Shown: piece by piece, positions 8,349-17,306 of the stretch
How the letters are laid out: every line of letters begins with the position of its first letter
Numbering within the stretch: position 1 is the stretch's first letter
The notes under the pieces: model-generated
Seen by the model: only the letters and a program-made list of their open reading frames with translations
What the model was told of the DNA's origin: nothing
Database searches by the model: none
DNA from: Lysinibacillus sp. FSL K6-0232
Lineage (GTDB): Bacteria > Bacillota > Bacilli > Bacillales_A > Planococcaceae
Direction: 5' to 3'
Length of the DNA: 64,000 nucleotides
NCBI RefSeq assembly: GCF_038008325.1
Contig: NZ_JBBOYW010000001.1
Location: forward strand, 2,160,001 to 2,224,000
Position numbers and translations under genes: made by a program

Positions 8349-8789
8349 CTATTCCACTAATTTTTCAAAAATAATTTTATGTCTGCCCTTGTCATCTATA
8401 AAGGTTGATACAATATCAAAGCCATGCTTAAGATTGACAATTAGCATTGCTTTGTATGTATTTCTGCCGTATGTACGCACCTTCTGAAAGCCTAATGCCT
8501 TCATATGCTTATGCTGTGCGATCATTAATTGACTGGCTATTCCCTGTCCTCTTTTGGTATCTCGAACACCGCCTAGCCAGCTATAAAACACGCCATCAGG
8601 ATGTGGGTAGCCTAACTTAAAGCCAATAAGCTCGTTATTCTCCACTGCCAGCATGCACAGCAAGCCTTCTTTACTTGCTAGCTTTTCCAGTGGGAGATGA
8701 GCGCCATCAAAAACATCAGCATAGATTTCCTGTAGCTGGTGAAGTCACGTATAAGGAACACCTTCTATTGCCATTATTTGCAAATGCAT
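8349..8789 (-). pseudogene. GNAT acetyltransferase gene with an in-frame stop near its start
   Basis: The longest intact piece (from the ATG at 8663, 104 aa) carries the GNAT acetyl-CoA motif RGQGIASQLM and C-terminal strands, but lacks the first part of the fold. Reading upstream in the same frame gives a plausible N-terminus from an ATG at 8789 (MHLQIMAIEGVPYT) interrupted by one TGA at 8745-8747, followed by good homologous-looking sequence (LHQLQEIYADVFDGAHLPLEKL). A single nonsense change therefore splits an otherwise normal 146-codon gene. A short product from the 8663 ATG cannot be excluded. It is immediately upstream of the deoxyribosyltransferase gene. Confidence 0.75.
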
Positions 8790-8927
8790 CACCTCTATCT
8801 ATTAGTATAACAGAAAAGATGAGAAAACAAATGTTAGGTCTATTGCATTAGCAGCATATCCTCTTCTTGCCTCTAGTGACAATAATAAATCTTCCCTATA
8901 CTTATCTACATAGGAGGTAGATTAAGT

Positions 8928-10085
8928 ATGGCACTATTTACTAGCTGGTTACACAATGAACTGCGTCCTTATTTTGGACTTCAGTTGCTGGATAAGCATT
9001 GGGATATACTGCAAATTCGTGAGGATTACTTTATTTGTCTTGAGGGGGATGTAATTAAAAAAAGGATTTTTGCCGATGAGCAGCACTATCAAGAAGCAGA
9101 TGTCACCATTGTTACCCGTAATCGTGAGGTGATTGTTCCACAAAGCTCACGTGGTAAAGAGAAAAAATTCAATTACACCCATATTTCCGCTCCGAAAGCA
9201 ACAGGCATTATTTTCTCGGCTAGTGTAGGTAATAACACTAATCAAGCTAGCTCTATTAGTGTACGCAATCCGAAAACCTATTACCAGCTTCCACTAACAG
9301 GTTTTGAGCATCTTACAACAAAGGCTGATATTATTCAGTGGCTTCAGCAATTTCCAGCACAATTGCCTGCTGATTATGCTACTAAATTAGCAAAGCTCTT
9401 AAACATGAAAAGTTTACGTTATAAAGCGATGCCAGGAGATATTTTCCGCGTTGAAGTGGACCTGTTTACGGACGGTTATGTGCTAGTAATTGGGGATCTA
9501 CGTCAAATGCAAAAGGATCAGTTATTTGCAGCAGATAGTATTTGGCATGATGTGATGACAATGCCGCTGTTTGTCCGCCCTTATTTATGTACAACGACAG
9601 AGCGTTCACCCCGTTTTGAAGAGATTGTGACAGCGCCATTAGCCAATCAAACATATATTGTAATGGACGATCATTTTATGCGAGGGTGTTATGAAAAAGT
9701 TGGTCATAAACCATTAACAGAGGCTGATATTTTATTTCCTTTAGGGTATAGTATAACGATTGACCAGCACAAGGAACCTCAATACCGTCTATCGTGGGGA
9801 ACAGGAAGCATTCATAAGCCAGCATCTGCAACTGCTTTAAAAACAGCCACTCGTTTTGCTAATCATGGTGTCTATACAAGTGTCGCTAATGATTGGTTGA
9901 AGCCGCAGGAGGAGCATGATTATCCCGCTCTTGATAATCCCTATTATTATCAAGAGCGGCTGCAAGCGTTCGCTGAATTTGGCTTGCCGCAAAATATCAC
10001 ATATGATGACTTTAACCGTCAAACGGGTGGCCTAACGCGTAAGGAGTATCTTGCCTATATTCATAACACGTATCCAAAAATGTAG
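8928..10085 (+). CDS. Unknown 385-residue protein, weak resemblance to immunity-type domains
   Basis: Soluble protein without signal peptide or membrane segments. I do not recognise it firmly. The middle part (about residues 165-275, beginning MPGDIFRVEVDLFTDGYVLVIGDLRQ) resembles the opening strand pattern of Imm26-type immunity domains, but this is a weak impression. The C-terminal 60 residues (rich in Tyr, with FNRQTGGLTRKEYLAYI) look like a separate small helical piece. The start ATG has AGGAGG eleven bases upstream. Its neighbour cluster at 11.2-16.9 kb contains other immunity-type proteins, which gives the guess some context. Confidence 0.55.
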   Translation: MALFTSWLHNELRPYFGLQLLDKHWDILQIREDYFICLEGDVIKKRIFADEQHYQEADVTIVTRNREVIVPQSSRGKEKKFNYTHISAPKATGIIFSASVGNNTNQASSISVRNPKTYYQLPLTGFEHLTTKADIIQWLQQFPAQLPADYATKLAKLLNMKSLRYKAMPGDIFRVEVDLFTDGYVLVIGDLRQMQKDQLFAADSIWHDVMTMPLFVRPYLCTTTERSPRFEEIVTAPLANQTYIVMDDHFMRGCYEKVGHKPLTEADILFPLGYSITIDQHKEPQYRLSWGTGSIHKPASATALKTATRFANHGVYTSVANDWLKPQEEHDYPALDNPYYYQERLQAFAEFGLPQNITYDDFNRQTGGLTRKEYLAYIHNTYPKM

Positions 10086-10151
10086 CTAGCTGCCAAATCA
10101 TTCATTTTACCTTATAATGAAGAGAGTTCATTAATTGAGGTGCGTATTTTT

Positions 10152-11186
10152 ATGTATATTGGTATTATTCCGCTCATTATTTTTATTGTTTTTCTTTATT
10201 CCTATTTGAAAGACCCACGAAGAATGATCAATGGCTTGTTATTTAATCTTTTTATCTGTTCATTTCTATTATTTTGTGTAGTGGCATCCATTGAATCTGA
10301 CCATTACTTTGTAAGGCTAATCGTGATTATTCCACTAATCGCCCTATTGGTGATGATTCCGTTTGCCATCGTGGCATTAATGTTTGGTTTATTTTTAAAT
10401 GCGAGGGTGTTAATGCAACGAGAGGGCAGACGTCTTGCTAATTCCTTAACATTGCTTGTGGCGATTGGGATTTTATTATTTATGCTGTTGCCAATTATTA
10501 GCCCAGCAAGTTTATTCTCAAGGCATCTCCAACCGATTTTCGGTGGGATATCACTTATTACGTTTTATTTCTTTATTCATCTATCTAATTTTTTATCCGC
10601 CTATTTTTTATATCAATTCAATCGACCAAAATATCATCAAGATTTTATTATTGTGCTTGGCAGTGGTTTAATTAACGATAAGGTTCCACCACTATTAGCA
10701 AGTAGAATCCAAAAGGCGATTGACTTTTATCATAAGCAAGCAGCTATTACCTCACCGCCAACCATTATTTTTTCAGGCGGGCAAGGGTCAGATGAAAACC
10801 TGCCAGAGGCTGAGGCAATGCAACAATATGCACTTGACAAAGGAATTCCGATTGAGCACACACTACAAGAGAATCGCTCTGTCAACACCTATCAAAATAT
10901 GCTCTTTTCCAAACAATTGATGGACGAGCAATCGCAGGGTAAGCCCTATCGCAGTATTTTTACAACAAATAATTTCCATCTTTTCCGTGCGGGCATCTAT
11001 GCAAGGCTAGCTGGGTTAGACAGTCAGGGCATTGGCGCAAAAACAGCCTTTTATTATTGGCCCAATGCTATGATTCGTGAATATGTGGCGATTGTCGTGA
11101 TGGAGCGCAAACGGCATATGAAAGTGGTCGGAGCCATTTTAGCGATTTCCATCCTATTCGCGATCATTAGCTATTTGTTTACGTAG
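10152..11186 (+). CDS. YdcF/SanA (DUF218) family membrane protein
   Basis: About 344 aa with five or so N-terminal membrane segments and a C-terminal DUF218 domain: DFIIVLGSGL, IFSGGQGSDENLPEAEAM, ENRSVNTYQNM, FTTNNFHLFRAG. Homologues act at the envelope, some in exopolysaccharide or wall metabolism; the biochemical role is unsettled. I chose the ATG at 10152 because GAGGTG at 10136-10141 is at proper distance, whereas the in-frame GTG at 10140 lies inside that ribosome binding site. A 12-bp hairpin terminator follows. Confidence 0.82.
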   Translation: MYIGIIPLIIFIVFLYSYLKDPRRMINGLLFNLFICSFLLFCVVASIESDHYFVRLIVIIPLIALLVMIPFAIVALMFGLFLNARVLMQREGRRLANSLTLLVAIGILLFMLLPIISPASLFSRHLQPIFGGISLITFYFFIHLSNFLSAYFLYQFNRPKYHQDFIIVLGSGLINDKVPPLLASRIQKAIDFYHKQAAITSPPTIIFSGGQGSDENLPEAEAMQQYALDKGIPIEHTLQENRSVNTYQNMLFSKQLMDEQSQGKPYRSIFTTNNFHLFRAGIYARLAGLDSQGIGAKTAFYYWPNAMIREYVAIVVMERKRHMKVVGAILAISILFAIISYLFT

Positions 11187-11194
11187 CGCTTTAT

Positions 11195-11240
11195 AGGGGT
11201 TCGTGATATAGGTTATAGTCGTGTCACGAACCCCTTTTTC
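11195..11240. terminator. Hairpin terminator between converging genes
   Basis: Perfect 12-bp stem AGGGGTTCGTGA / TCACGAACCCCT followed by TTTTTC on the plus strand. It also overlaps the last codons of the minus-strand gene ending at 11213. Confidence 0.8.
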
Positions 11241-11707
11241 GTTGTATATTGCTTAAGTTGTTGTTCGTATACTGTCTGATAATAATATTTGTATGGATAA
11301 CGCTCTTGTTGCAGCACCTTATACAGAACAGACAAACCCTCCTCATAGCGAACAGCAAATTCACAATTATCATAAAGCTGCCGTGTTAGCTGTCTGATGC
11401 GATAAAGATCTAGCTTTGTATTCACCCTCCAACCAAACTGAATGGTATCCTGTTGATCTAATGGATGACGATATGTATCAAGAACAATGCATGTATCTGG
11501 CTGGTGCTGATTGATAAATACCAACACATCCCCTGTATGAATGGATTGTTGAAAAAAGCGATGAACAATTTCTTCAATTGGTACATGAATAGCAAGTATA
11601 TCCATAAGCGCCTGAAAAGTTGACTGAGGTGTATAGTCATCACTCCCATCATCTGGGTAGTCAATCAGCTCTGTAACGGAAGCTATTATCCAAAAGTCAT
11701 ACGTCAA
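11213..11707 (-). CDS. Unknown 164-residue protein, TTG start
   Basis: Soluble protein I do not recognise; no catalytic motif stands out. The start is TTG at 11707 with TGGAGTGAT at correct distance upstream. The 20 bp around that ribosome binding site (11712-11731) recur almost exactly upstream of the SUFU-domain gene at 16178-16197, which suggests duplication or shuffling within the cluster. It is the last gene of the minus-strand cluster. Confidence 0.6.
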   Translation of the reverse strand: MTYDFWIIASVTELIDYPDDGSDDYTPQSTFQALMDILAIHVPIEEIVHRFFQQSIHTGDVLVFINQHQPDTCIVLDTYRHPLDQQDTIQFGWRVNTKLDLYRIRQLTRQLYDNCEFAVRYEEGLSVLYKVLQQERYPYKYYYQTVYEQQLKQYTTKKGFVTRL

Positions 11708-11792
11708 TATTTATCACTCCATTTAAACGATTAATTTCTTGTTCAACTCTATCCATAGGTACTTGCTATGAAGTTTCCTGCTTACAGAATTT

Positions 11793-12002
11793 TCACTCAT
11801 CTTTTTCTTTATCAGAATAGACGCTTCTCTTATAAATAGGGACCAAAATAGAACTCCATTTGCTCTTGTGAGTAGCCATCCTGCCCTCTCCATGTAGCCA
11901 TTGACATAAAATCCGTGCCTCGTCCACGTTCCTTGCGATAAGGGTTCTTGGAAACAAGCAAGCCTGCATATCCCCAAATTTCCATAATAACATCTCGTTC
12001 AT
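11793..12002 (-). CDS. Possible 69-residue protein coupled to the upstream gene
   Basis: Starts with an ATG one base after the stop of the 208-residue gene (TAA-T-ATG), a pattern of coupled translation. The product MNEMLLWKFGDMQACLFPRT... is basic, with several Arg and Cys residues, and has no recognised domain. It may instead be a decayed remnant, since the following 85 bp hold no gene. Confidence 0.45.
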   Translation of the reverse strand: MNEMLLWKFGDMQACLFPRTLIARNVDEARILCQWLHGEGRMATHKSKWSSILVPIYKRSVYSDKEKDE

Positions 12003-12003
12003 A

Positions 12004-12630
12004 TTAATTGGCCTTAAAAATATCCTTCCAGCGCTTCTCAAGCTGTCTTGCTGCATCTGTATCTTGACAGGACTCTATCGCCTCAATCATCTGTTTTAAA
12101 ATGGCGATATCTTCCTCACATACAGTAAACGCTGTTTGCTCCTTTGCTAAACATTCAAGATCAAGCAGGCAATATAGCAGCCAATTTAAACGAATGCCAC
12201 CCCATTTAATGCGTTCAAAATTTAACACATTTAAATCTTCATCGTTATATGCTTCATAGGCTATAATTTGCTGTTCATTACAGTAGCCACAGCCACTATG
12301 GGATACTAGTTGTACAGGTCGCTCATGATAGGTATGGCTAGGTAATTGATATGTAAGCGCCCAGCTTGATAGCGCACTGCGTAAATGCACCTTGCGCGTT
12401 GATAAGCTATGCAAAAAGGCTGTAACAGCAAGCTCTTTTGTTAATACTTCACGGTGAAGCTGTTGCAGTCTTGCTATACATTCATCATGTGTAATCGTTA
12501 ACGGATTAAACATTAGCCCTTTGCTTTTGGCATATTGAAAATCTTCTTCTGCACATGTAAATTTCCCTGCCTTCCACCTGCCTGATTGCCAAAATGTTTG
12601 CATTAAAATTTTCTTTGCCTTTTGATCCAT
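12004..12630 (-). CDS. Unknown 208-residue protein with a CxYC motif
   Basis: Cytoplasmic helical protein; the only distinct motif is SGCGYCNEQQ (two cysteines three apart). It follows the ankyrin gene by 13 bp and is followed by a coupled small frame, so it belongs to the minus-strand operon starting at 15028. No family recognised. Confidence 0.65.
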   Translation of the reverse strand: MDQKAKKILMQTFWQSGRWKAGKFTCAEEDFQYAKSKGLMFNPLTITHDECIARLQQLHREVLTKELAVTAFLHSLSTRKVHLRSALSSWALTYQLPSHTYHERPVQLVSHSGCGYCNEQQIIAYEAYNDEDLNVLNFERIKWGGIRLNWLLYCLLDLECLAKEQTAFTVCEEDIAILKQMIEAIESCQDTDAARQLEKRWKDIFKAN

Positions 12631-12643
12631 GGCTCATTCCTCC

Positions 12644-13351
12644 TCACGTCTTATCCAACGCTAATTTAGCACTTACAATTTTCGCCATCTCTTGCCAAGG
12701 CTGCTGCCATTCTGAAGTGGCTACTTCTTCCTCTGGTTGCGCTAGCCAATAATCGCCCTCCATTAGCTCAAACATATCTAGCAATGTGATTGGCGCACAT
12801 ACAGGATTGTGTAACGCTGCTAGCATTGGCTCCGGTCCATCATCCCAATTATAGCCATTAACGACCGCATGTAAAATGACAGCGGATGAAACAGCATGAA
12901 TGCGCTGGCACATTTTATCAATAGATTCCTCATATAAAATCGTATCTACTTGCCTTTGCTCCTCCGCTGTTAATGTTAGTCGGATTGAACCAGGCGTAGC
13001 AAGCAATAAATCGGCTATTTCTCTATGCATTCTTGCTGCATACCAGGCGGTTGCCTGAATCCCCTCTGGCGTATCTAATATCGCACCCTTGGCAAGCAAT
13101 AATTGAATAACATCCTTTTGCTTAAACTTTACAGCCTTTTTTAATGCTGTATCCCCAAGCTTATCTTGTGCCTCCAAGTCGATATTTTGTGCCAAAAGAA
13201 GCTGTATCCCTTCAAGCGGCATTCGATTAGTAATAAAAAGCATTAATGGCGTTCTGCCACGTGCATCCCGTTCATGAACATCCAGCTTCTGCACAGCCTC
13301 CTGTACCTCTTCCATATTCTTTGATTTACTAACTGTTCGCCAATCCATCAA
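12644..13351 (-). CDS. Ankyrin-repeat protein
   Basis: 235 aa with three or four ankyrin repeats in residues 25-130 (RDARGRTPLMLFI..., DKLGDTALKKAVKFKQKDVIQLLLAKGA). The C-terminal half is of unknown type and holds a DUF4274-like segment (ILHAVVNGYNWDDGPEPMLA). Ankyrin proteins bind partner proteins and are common among bacterial immunity proteins. It is 15 bp downstream of the 553-residue gene and 13 bp upstream of the 208-residue gene, so all three share a transcript. Confidence 0.8.
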   Translation of the reverse strand: MMDWRTVSKSKNMEEVQEAVQKLDVHERDARGRTPLMLFITNRMPLEGIQLLLAQNIDLEAQDKLGDTALKKAVKFKQKDVIQLLLAKGAILDTPEGIQATAWYAARMHREIADLLLATPGSIRLTLTAEEQRQVDTILYEESIDKMCQRIHAVSSAVILHAVVNGYNWDDGPEPMLAALHNPVCAPITLLDMFELMEGDYWLAQPEEEVATSEWQQPWQEMAKIVSAKLALDKT

Positions 13352-13366
13352 ACGTCCCTCCCTGCT

Positions 13367-15028
13367 TTATGTATCCATCCATTGTAGCAACTGCTCCAGC
13401 TCTTCCTTTATCGGTGAAGTTTCTCGTTTAAGACGCTGGGCTACCTTATTTGCACGGCCAAAAATACGATACAATACAAATGCACGCTCATAGTCCTCTT
13501 TCTTTGCTAGCTCATCCACAAGCGCCCTTATACAGTCCTGTTCGCGTAGATCAAGCCCCTTTAATGGCTTCGCTGATTCATTGGCAGCCAATAAAATAGC
13601 GATACATACAGGCATAAGCTCCGCTGTTAAACCATGCGCTTCTAGAAAAGCCTCTGCATAAGCATTTTGGACGGACTGATGCTCTGTATCAACAAGTGCC
13701 ATATAGCTTTGGACAAGCGGGAAATAAGCATCACTATAAAGCCCTAAGCCAAATACTGCATAAGTGCCAGGCATCGCTGATTTTTCGCTTGGCTCAACAT
13801 CCTGATACCATGCATATGCCTCCATTGCGGTCTGTGCATAGTCTGCTAGCAGCGGAAAAAGGGATGGGTATGTGCAGCAGTTGGCAAAAAATTGGTGGAG
13901 CTTTGATTTTGCCAGCCCCTTCACTGGTAAATAATGCTTGACTTTGCTTTTTAGCAATAGCTTATAGCCCTTTGGAAAGCCTGCCTGTAAAAGCTCCATT
14001 ATATAATGAAGCGCTTCTTGATAAGCTTTTTCCTCCTCCACAAGGATATGGATCGTTATTGTTTGTAAAATATCATTGGCTTGTCCTCGGAACACATTAC
14101 TTTGTCGTCTGCTTTCATAGCGACCGCTTCCTGTTTGTAAATACATCGCTGCCCTTTGCGAACCAAGCTGCTTAGCTAGCTCCAAATATTTTTGGCAAGT
14201 TATTGGGTCTTGTTGCCCTATTTTTAATGCGCTATAGAGAAAGAAATCTAGCTTTTCCTGCGCTATTTGCTGTGGCGTAGTTGCTGTTGTCAGCATCCAC
14301 TCTTTTGTATACGCTTCTGTTTGCTCAAAATAGTGTGTTAAAAAATGCACCTCTGCCCACTGCTCCAATGCTCTTGTATAGTAGTAGTTCCATCGCTCTA
14401 AACGCTGTTGATTGGCATGATGCTTGTCTTGTAAACGACTAATGAGCGGCTCAATTTCTTCAGCTCTTTGCTGGAAAAAATGCGGATTTACAAGATGCTG
14501 TGCAAAGAAAAATTCATCATTATCACTTGGACGTGCTGGCAGCTCAGCCATTACCTTTGTGTCAATAAAGGTTGCTAATTCCTGCTTGGTTAACGCGAGC
14601 TTCTGCTGATTCAATAGCTTTTTTTGATAGTGAAGCATTTCCCTGTTATGCTCAAATTCAAGCACTATCTGACAATAATAATCAAAAAAACGAGTCCCAT
14701 ACTGGAATGATTGAAAAACTTGCTCCATTTTTACACATAAAGCATTAAAAAGCTCCTCTATATGTACTGCTTCTGTAAATTCCTCTATATAAGCGCCTGC
14801 TTCGATCCTATAGGCACTATCACTCCAATCCAATGGCTCATAAACATCTAGCAGAATTGTTCCATAGGAGCCTTGCCCTTTATGCCAAGTTACTTTTAAA
14901 TAGTTAAAGATACCTGCTTGCAAGCGGCTTTGATCGTTCAGTGCGTTTATTCGTTTACTTTCTTGCTTATAAATAGTTGCTAGCTTCGCCCAAACATCCG
15001 CAAGAAAATGCTCTATACACGGTTGCAA
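13367..15028 (-). CDS. Unknown 553-residue cytoplasmic protein (possibly DUF6138)
   Basis: Large soluble helical protein without signal peptide. From about residue 200 on it looks like a helical-repeat scaffold. From memory it resembles DUF6138 proteins of Bacillus, but I cannot verify that. It is first in the operon that continues with the ankyrin gene. A terminator separates it from the SUFU gene upstream. Confidence 0.6.
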   Translation of the reverse strand: MQPCIEHFLADVWAKLATIYKQESKRINALNDQSRLQAGIFNYLKVTWHKGQGSYGTILLDVYEPLDWSDSAYRIEAGAYIEEFTEAVHIEELFNALCVKMEQVFQSFQYGTRFFDYYCQIVLEFEHNREMLHYQKKLLNQQKLALTKQELATFIDTKVMAELPARPSDNDEFFFAQHLVNPHFFQQRAEEIEPLISRLQDKHHANQQRLERWNYYYTRALEQWAEVHFLTHYFEQTEAYTKEWMLTTATTPQQIAQEKLDFFLYSALKIGQQDPITCQKYLELAKQLGSQRAAMYLQTGSGRYESRRQSNVFRGQANDILQTITIHILVEEEKAYQEALHYIMELLQAGFPKGYKLLLKSKVKHYLPVKGLAKSKLHQFFANCCTYPSLFPLLADYAQTAMEAYAWYQDVEPSEKSAMPGTYAVFGLGLYSDAYFPLVQSYMALVDTEHQSVQNAYAEAFLEAHGLTAELMPVCIAILLAANESAKPLKGLDLREQDCIRALVDELAKKEDYERAFVLYRIFGRANKVAQRLKRETSPIKEELEQLLQWMDT

Positions 15029-15052
15029 TATGCGTTCCTCCCTTTTTAGCTA

Positions 15053-15088
15053 GAAAAAAGCTCCCGCTAAAATGATTTCCAGCGGGAG
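15053..15088 (-). terminator. Terminator after the SUFU-domain gene
   Basis: Stem CTCCCGCT / AGCGGGAG with a 12-nt loop and a T-run on the minus strand (plus strand AAAAAAG at 15054-15060), directly after the stop of the SUFU gene. Confidence 0.8.
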
Positions 15089-15095
15089 AGCAGCC

Positions 15096-16157
15096 TTACC
15101 CGATTGTTTCCACAACCGTTCCTTCTTGATCTTTAATGTAGGTTTTCAAAATTTGAAAGCTAACACCTGCTAAGGAAGATAACTCAAATTGACCTTCTTG
15201 TGGTACAAGCTTTTGACAAAGCTCCTCCACTGCTGCTTTATTTAAAGAAATAATCACTTCCTGCTCATTGACATGATAGCCTGCTTGCTCATTCGCTTGA
15301 AACGTAATGGTCACTTGTTGACCAACTAAGCGAAGGCTTCTTCCTTTTAAAATTCGTCCACGTAATAATTGGCGAATCACACCTGCCTGCTTAGCTCCAA
15401 GCTGAACGATATAAGATGGCTTCGTAAACCAGCCCGTTTTTCCCTCTTGCCATGCTAGCTGGTCGACAAAGAGAAAGCCTGTGCTAGAGCCATCTTCTTC
15501 TACCCCTCGTTCAACAGCTTCGACAACCACTGGATTTTGTAGAAGAGAGGGTCTTGCTAAATCTGTTACATAGCCCGGTAGCTGCTCTATACCAGCTTGC
15601 AGTAAACCAAATGTATGCCACGTTTGAATCGCTTCCAGCTCATCCTCGGTAATGCCAACCATTTGCACAAATGCCACCTTACCGTTTGGTGTATCCATTT
15701 CAGCCAGCTCTGGATCATTTGTAAATGCTAATGCTGTTAACAATGTATCTGCACCAAGACAAATCGGCCCATTTGCATCTAAATAATCGCCTGCTACAAA
15801 CACATTGCCACTATTAAAAACATATCTTGCCATATTTTGTAGTAAATTTAATGCCCAAGCAGGAGGCTCTTCCTCATCGTCGCTACACACTAACCGAAAT
15901 GTTAGTTCAAAGCCAAAGCCACTGTATTCTTGATTGTTTGATTCTTTGTCATATAATTCAGAAAACCCATAAGTGACGAAGTGCCAATGTGGAATAGGTG
16001 TTTCACTTTTATAGGCACTAATACCATCTAGCGGGTCTTGTCCGCCAAGTGCATAAGAAATTAATGTGCCGTAATGCTTTGGCTCTTGCTCACCATATAA
16101 CGTTGTGAATGCTTGGTCAATTGCATCCCAACCAGCCGTTGTTACTTCTTCACTCAT
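15096..16157 (-). CDS. Suppressor-of-fused (SUFU) domain protein
   Basis: 353 aa. Residues 1-190 form a SUFU domain: WDAIDQAFTTLYG, HYGTLISYALGGQDPLDGISAY, HWHFVTYGFSELY, GFELTFRLVC, and the region GDYLDANGPICLG. The C-terminal 140 residues are an extra domain often attached in Bacilli. Bacterial SUFU proteins are described as immunity proteins of polymorphic toxin systems; no toxin gene is visible here. AGGAGG precedes the ATG and its own terminator follows, so it is transcribed separately from the operon to its left. Confidence 0.85.
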   Translation of the reverse strand: MSEEVTTAGWDAIDQAFTTLYGEQEPKHYGTLISYALGGQDPLDGISAYKSETPIPHWHFVTYGFSELYDKESNNQEYSGFGFELTFRLVCSDDEEEPPAWALNLLQNMARYVFNSGNVFVAGDYLDANGPICLGADTLLTALAFTNDPELAEMDTPNGKVAFVQMVGITEDELEAIQTWHTFGLLQAGIEQLPGYVTDLARPSLLQNPVVVEAVERGVEEDGSSTGFLFVDQLAWQEGKTGWFTKPSYIVQLGAKQAGVIRQLLRGRILKGRSLRLVGQQVTITFQANEQAGYHVNEQEVIISLNKAAVEELCQKLVPQEGQFELSSLAGVSFQILKTYIKDQEGTVVETIG

Positions 16158-16177
16158 TTTTGCATCCTCCTAGCGGG

Positions 16178-16197
16178 TATCATTCCATTTAAACGAT
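16178..16197. repeat. 20-bp element repeated at 11712-11731
   Basis: On the minus strand both copies read ATCGTTTAAATGGARTGATA (19 of 20 identical). One lies just upstream of the SUFU gene ribosome binding site, the other supplies the ribosome binding site region of the 164-residue gene. Confidence 0.6.
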
Positions 16198-16318
16198 CTT
16201 TCTATTAATATGATACCAATTTTACAGTAGGGCTTTAACAGGCATATGACTCATTTTCAGCATAGCTTCTAATAGGTTTATTTTCATTCCATTAAAGGTA
16301 ATTGTTACTATCGAAAAA

Positions 16319-16348
16319 TTCAGGCAATCTGTTGAGAGATTGCCTGAA
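16319..16348 (-). terminator. Terminator of the YiiX-like gene
   Basis: Perfect 12-bp stem TTCAGGCAATCT / AGATTGCCTGAA with U-tail on the minus strand directly after the stop at 16350. Confidence 0.85.
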
Positions 16349-16349
16349 T

Positions 16350-16898
16350 TTAACCATAGAGCATAGCTGGTGCACGCACACCCTGTAAATAATCAGCAAG
16401 CTTGCCAGCAAAGACCTGTTCTAAATAAGGTAATTGTGCTAGGCAGTGAGGCGTCATTAATGCTGGATTTTGATATACTTTTAGTCCTCCCACTTTCAAT
16501 AGCGTCGCTACAAACTGGGAGCAAAAGTAAGCACGCTCTCTTCTCACTTCCTTTTGCATTACCACACCAAACAAGCCAATAAAATTATATTTATAACGAT
16601 CCCGATTCCAATACATATAACGTACAATTTTCATCATTTCTAAATATTGATAATGGGAGATGGTGCAGCGATAAATCACACAATCTGCTGATTCAAAAAG
16701 TCCTTTTTCTGCATCCTCTTGTAAAAACCCTCCACTTAATGGATTGTTTAATTGCCTTCGACCAAAGCTATACATTTCAAACAGCCTCTCATCAAAGGCG
16801 ATTGACGCATGGTTCATTTCTTTTCCTGTATACATACCGATTGCCTTTGATAATAATGTCCCTGTTTTTGTTAATACTATGTAGATCGTATGTGTCAT
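16350..16898 (-). CDS. YiiX/NlpC-P60-like papain-fold protein
   Basis: About 182 aa from the ATG at 16898, chosen because TAGGTGAAG sits just upstream; a longer frame to 16934 is open but lacks such a site. The pattern NHASIAFDERLFEMYSFGR (His) and YFCSQFVATLL (Cys) suits a permuted NlpC/P60 (YiiX-like) thiol hydrolase, with H and C as possible catalytic residues. No signal peptide, so probably cytoplasmic. Substrate unknown. Confidence 0.7.
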   Translation of the reverse strand: MTHTIYIVLTKTGTLLSKAIGMYTGKEMNHASIAFDERLFEMYSFGRRQLNNPLSGGFLQEDAEKGLFESADCVIYRCTISHYQYLEMMKIVRYMYWNRDRYKYNFIGLFGVVMQKEVRRERAYFCSQFVATLLKVGGLKVYQNPALMTPHCLAQLPYLEQVFAGKLADYLQGVRAPAMLYG

Positions 16899-17306
16899 GT
16901 CTTCACCTACTCTGATAATCTCTGTTATTACCAATACGTTTTAAATCTTCAAATGGTTTCGTTAATTCCCTTATTTTATAAATATATAGGACGAATCTTA
17001 ACAATTTCTTTAGTAGAACCTGAAGATTTTCTTAAGATTTTTCATGATCTATGGTATGAACGCAAGACTTTTGCCATTTTTACTATCTATATTATATGTA
17101 TGTCATCGTATGCTTATGTAAGATCATTCAATACGGATAGGTATATAGTAACATAAACTACAATAGAAAAAAGTGATGCTTTATTGTTATGAGCAGCTTT
17201 TCCTCTCTCTTAAAAAGATTTTTCAGTAAATCTTAATAAATATTCTCATAAATTATTAAGAATTTTAGCTTATTATGAATAGAGAGTATTTTAAGGAGAG
17301 AAAAAT
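16899..17306. other. Intergenic region between diverging genes
   Basis: About 400 AT-rich bases without a convincing gene. It holds promoters for both directions by position, and an 8-bp inverted repeat CTTAATAA (17232-17239) / TTATTAAG (17253-17260) about 45 bp before the VanZ-like start, a possible operator. Confidence 0.4.

Noticed and set aside
16890..17156. Open frame on the plus strand between the YiiX-like and VanZ-like genes
   Set aside because: No ribosome binding site, AT-rich random-looking composition, and overlaps the start of the divergent gene.
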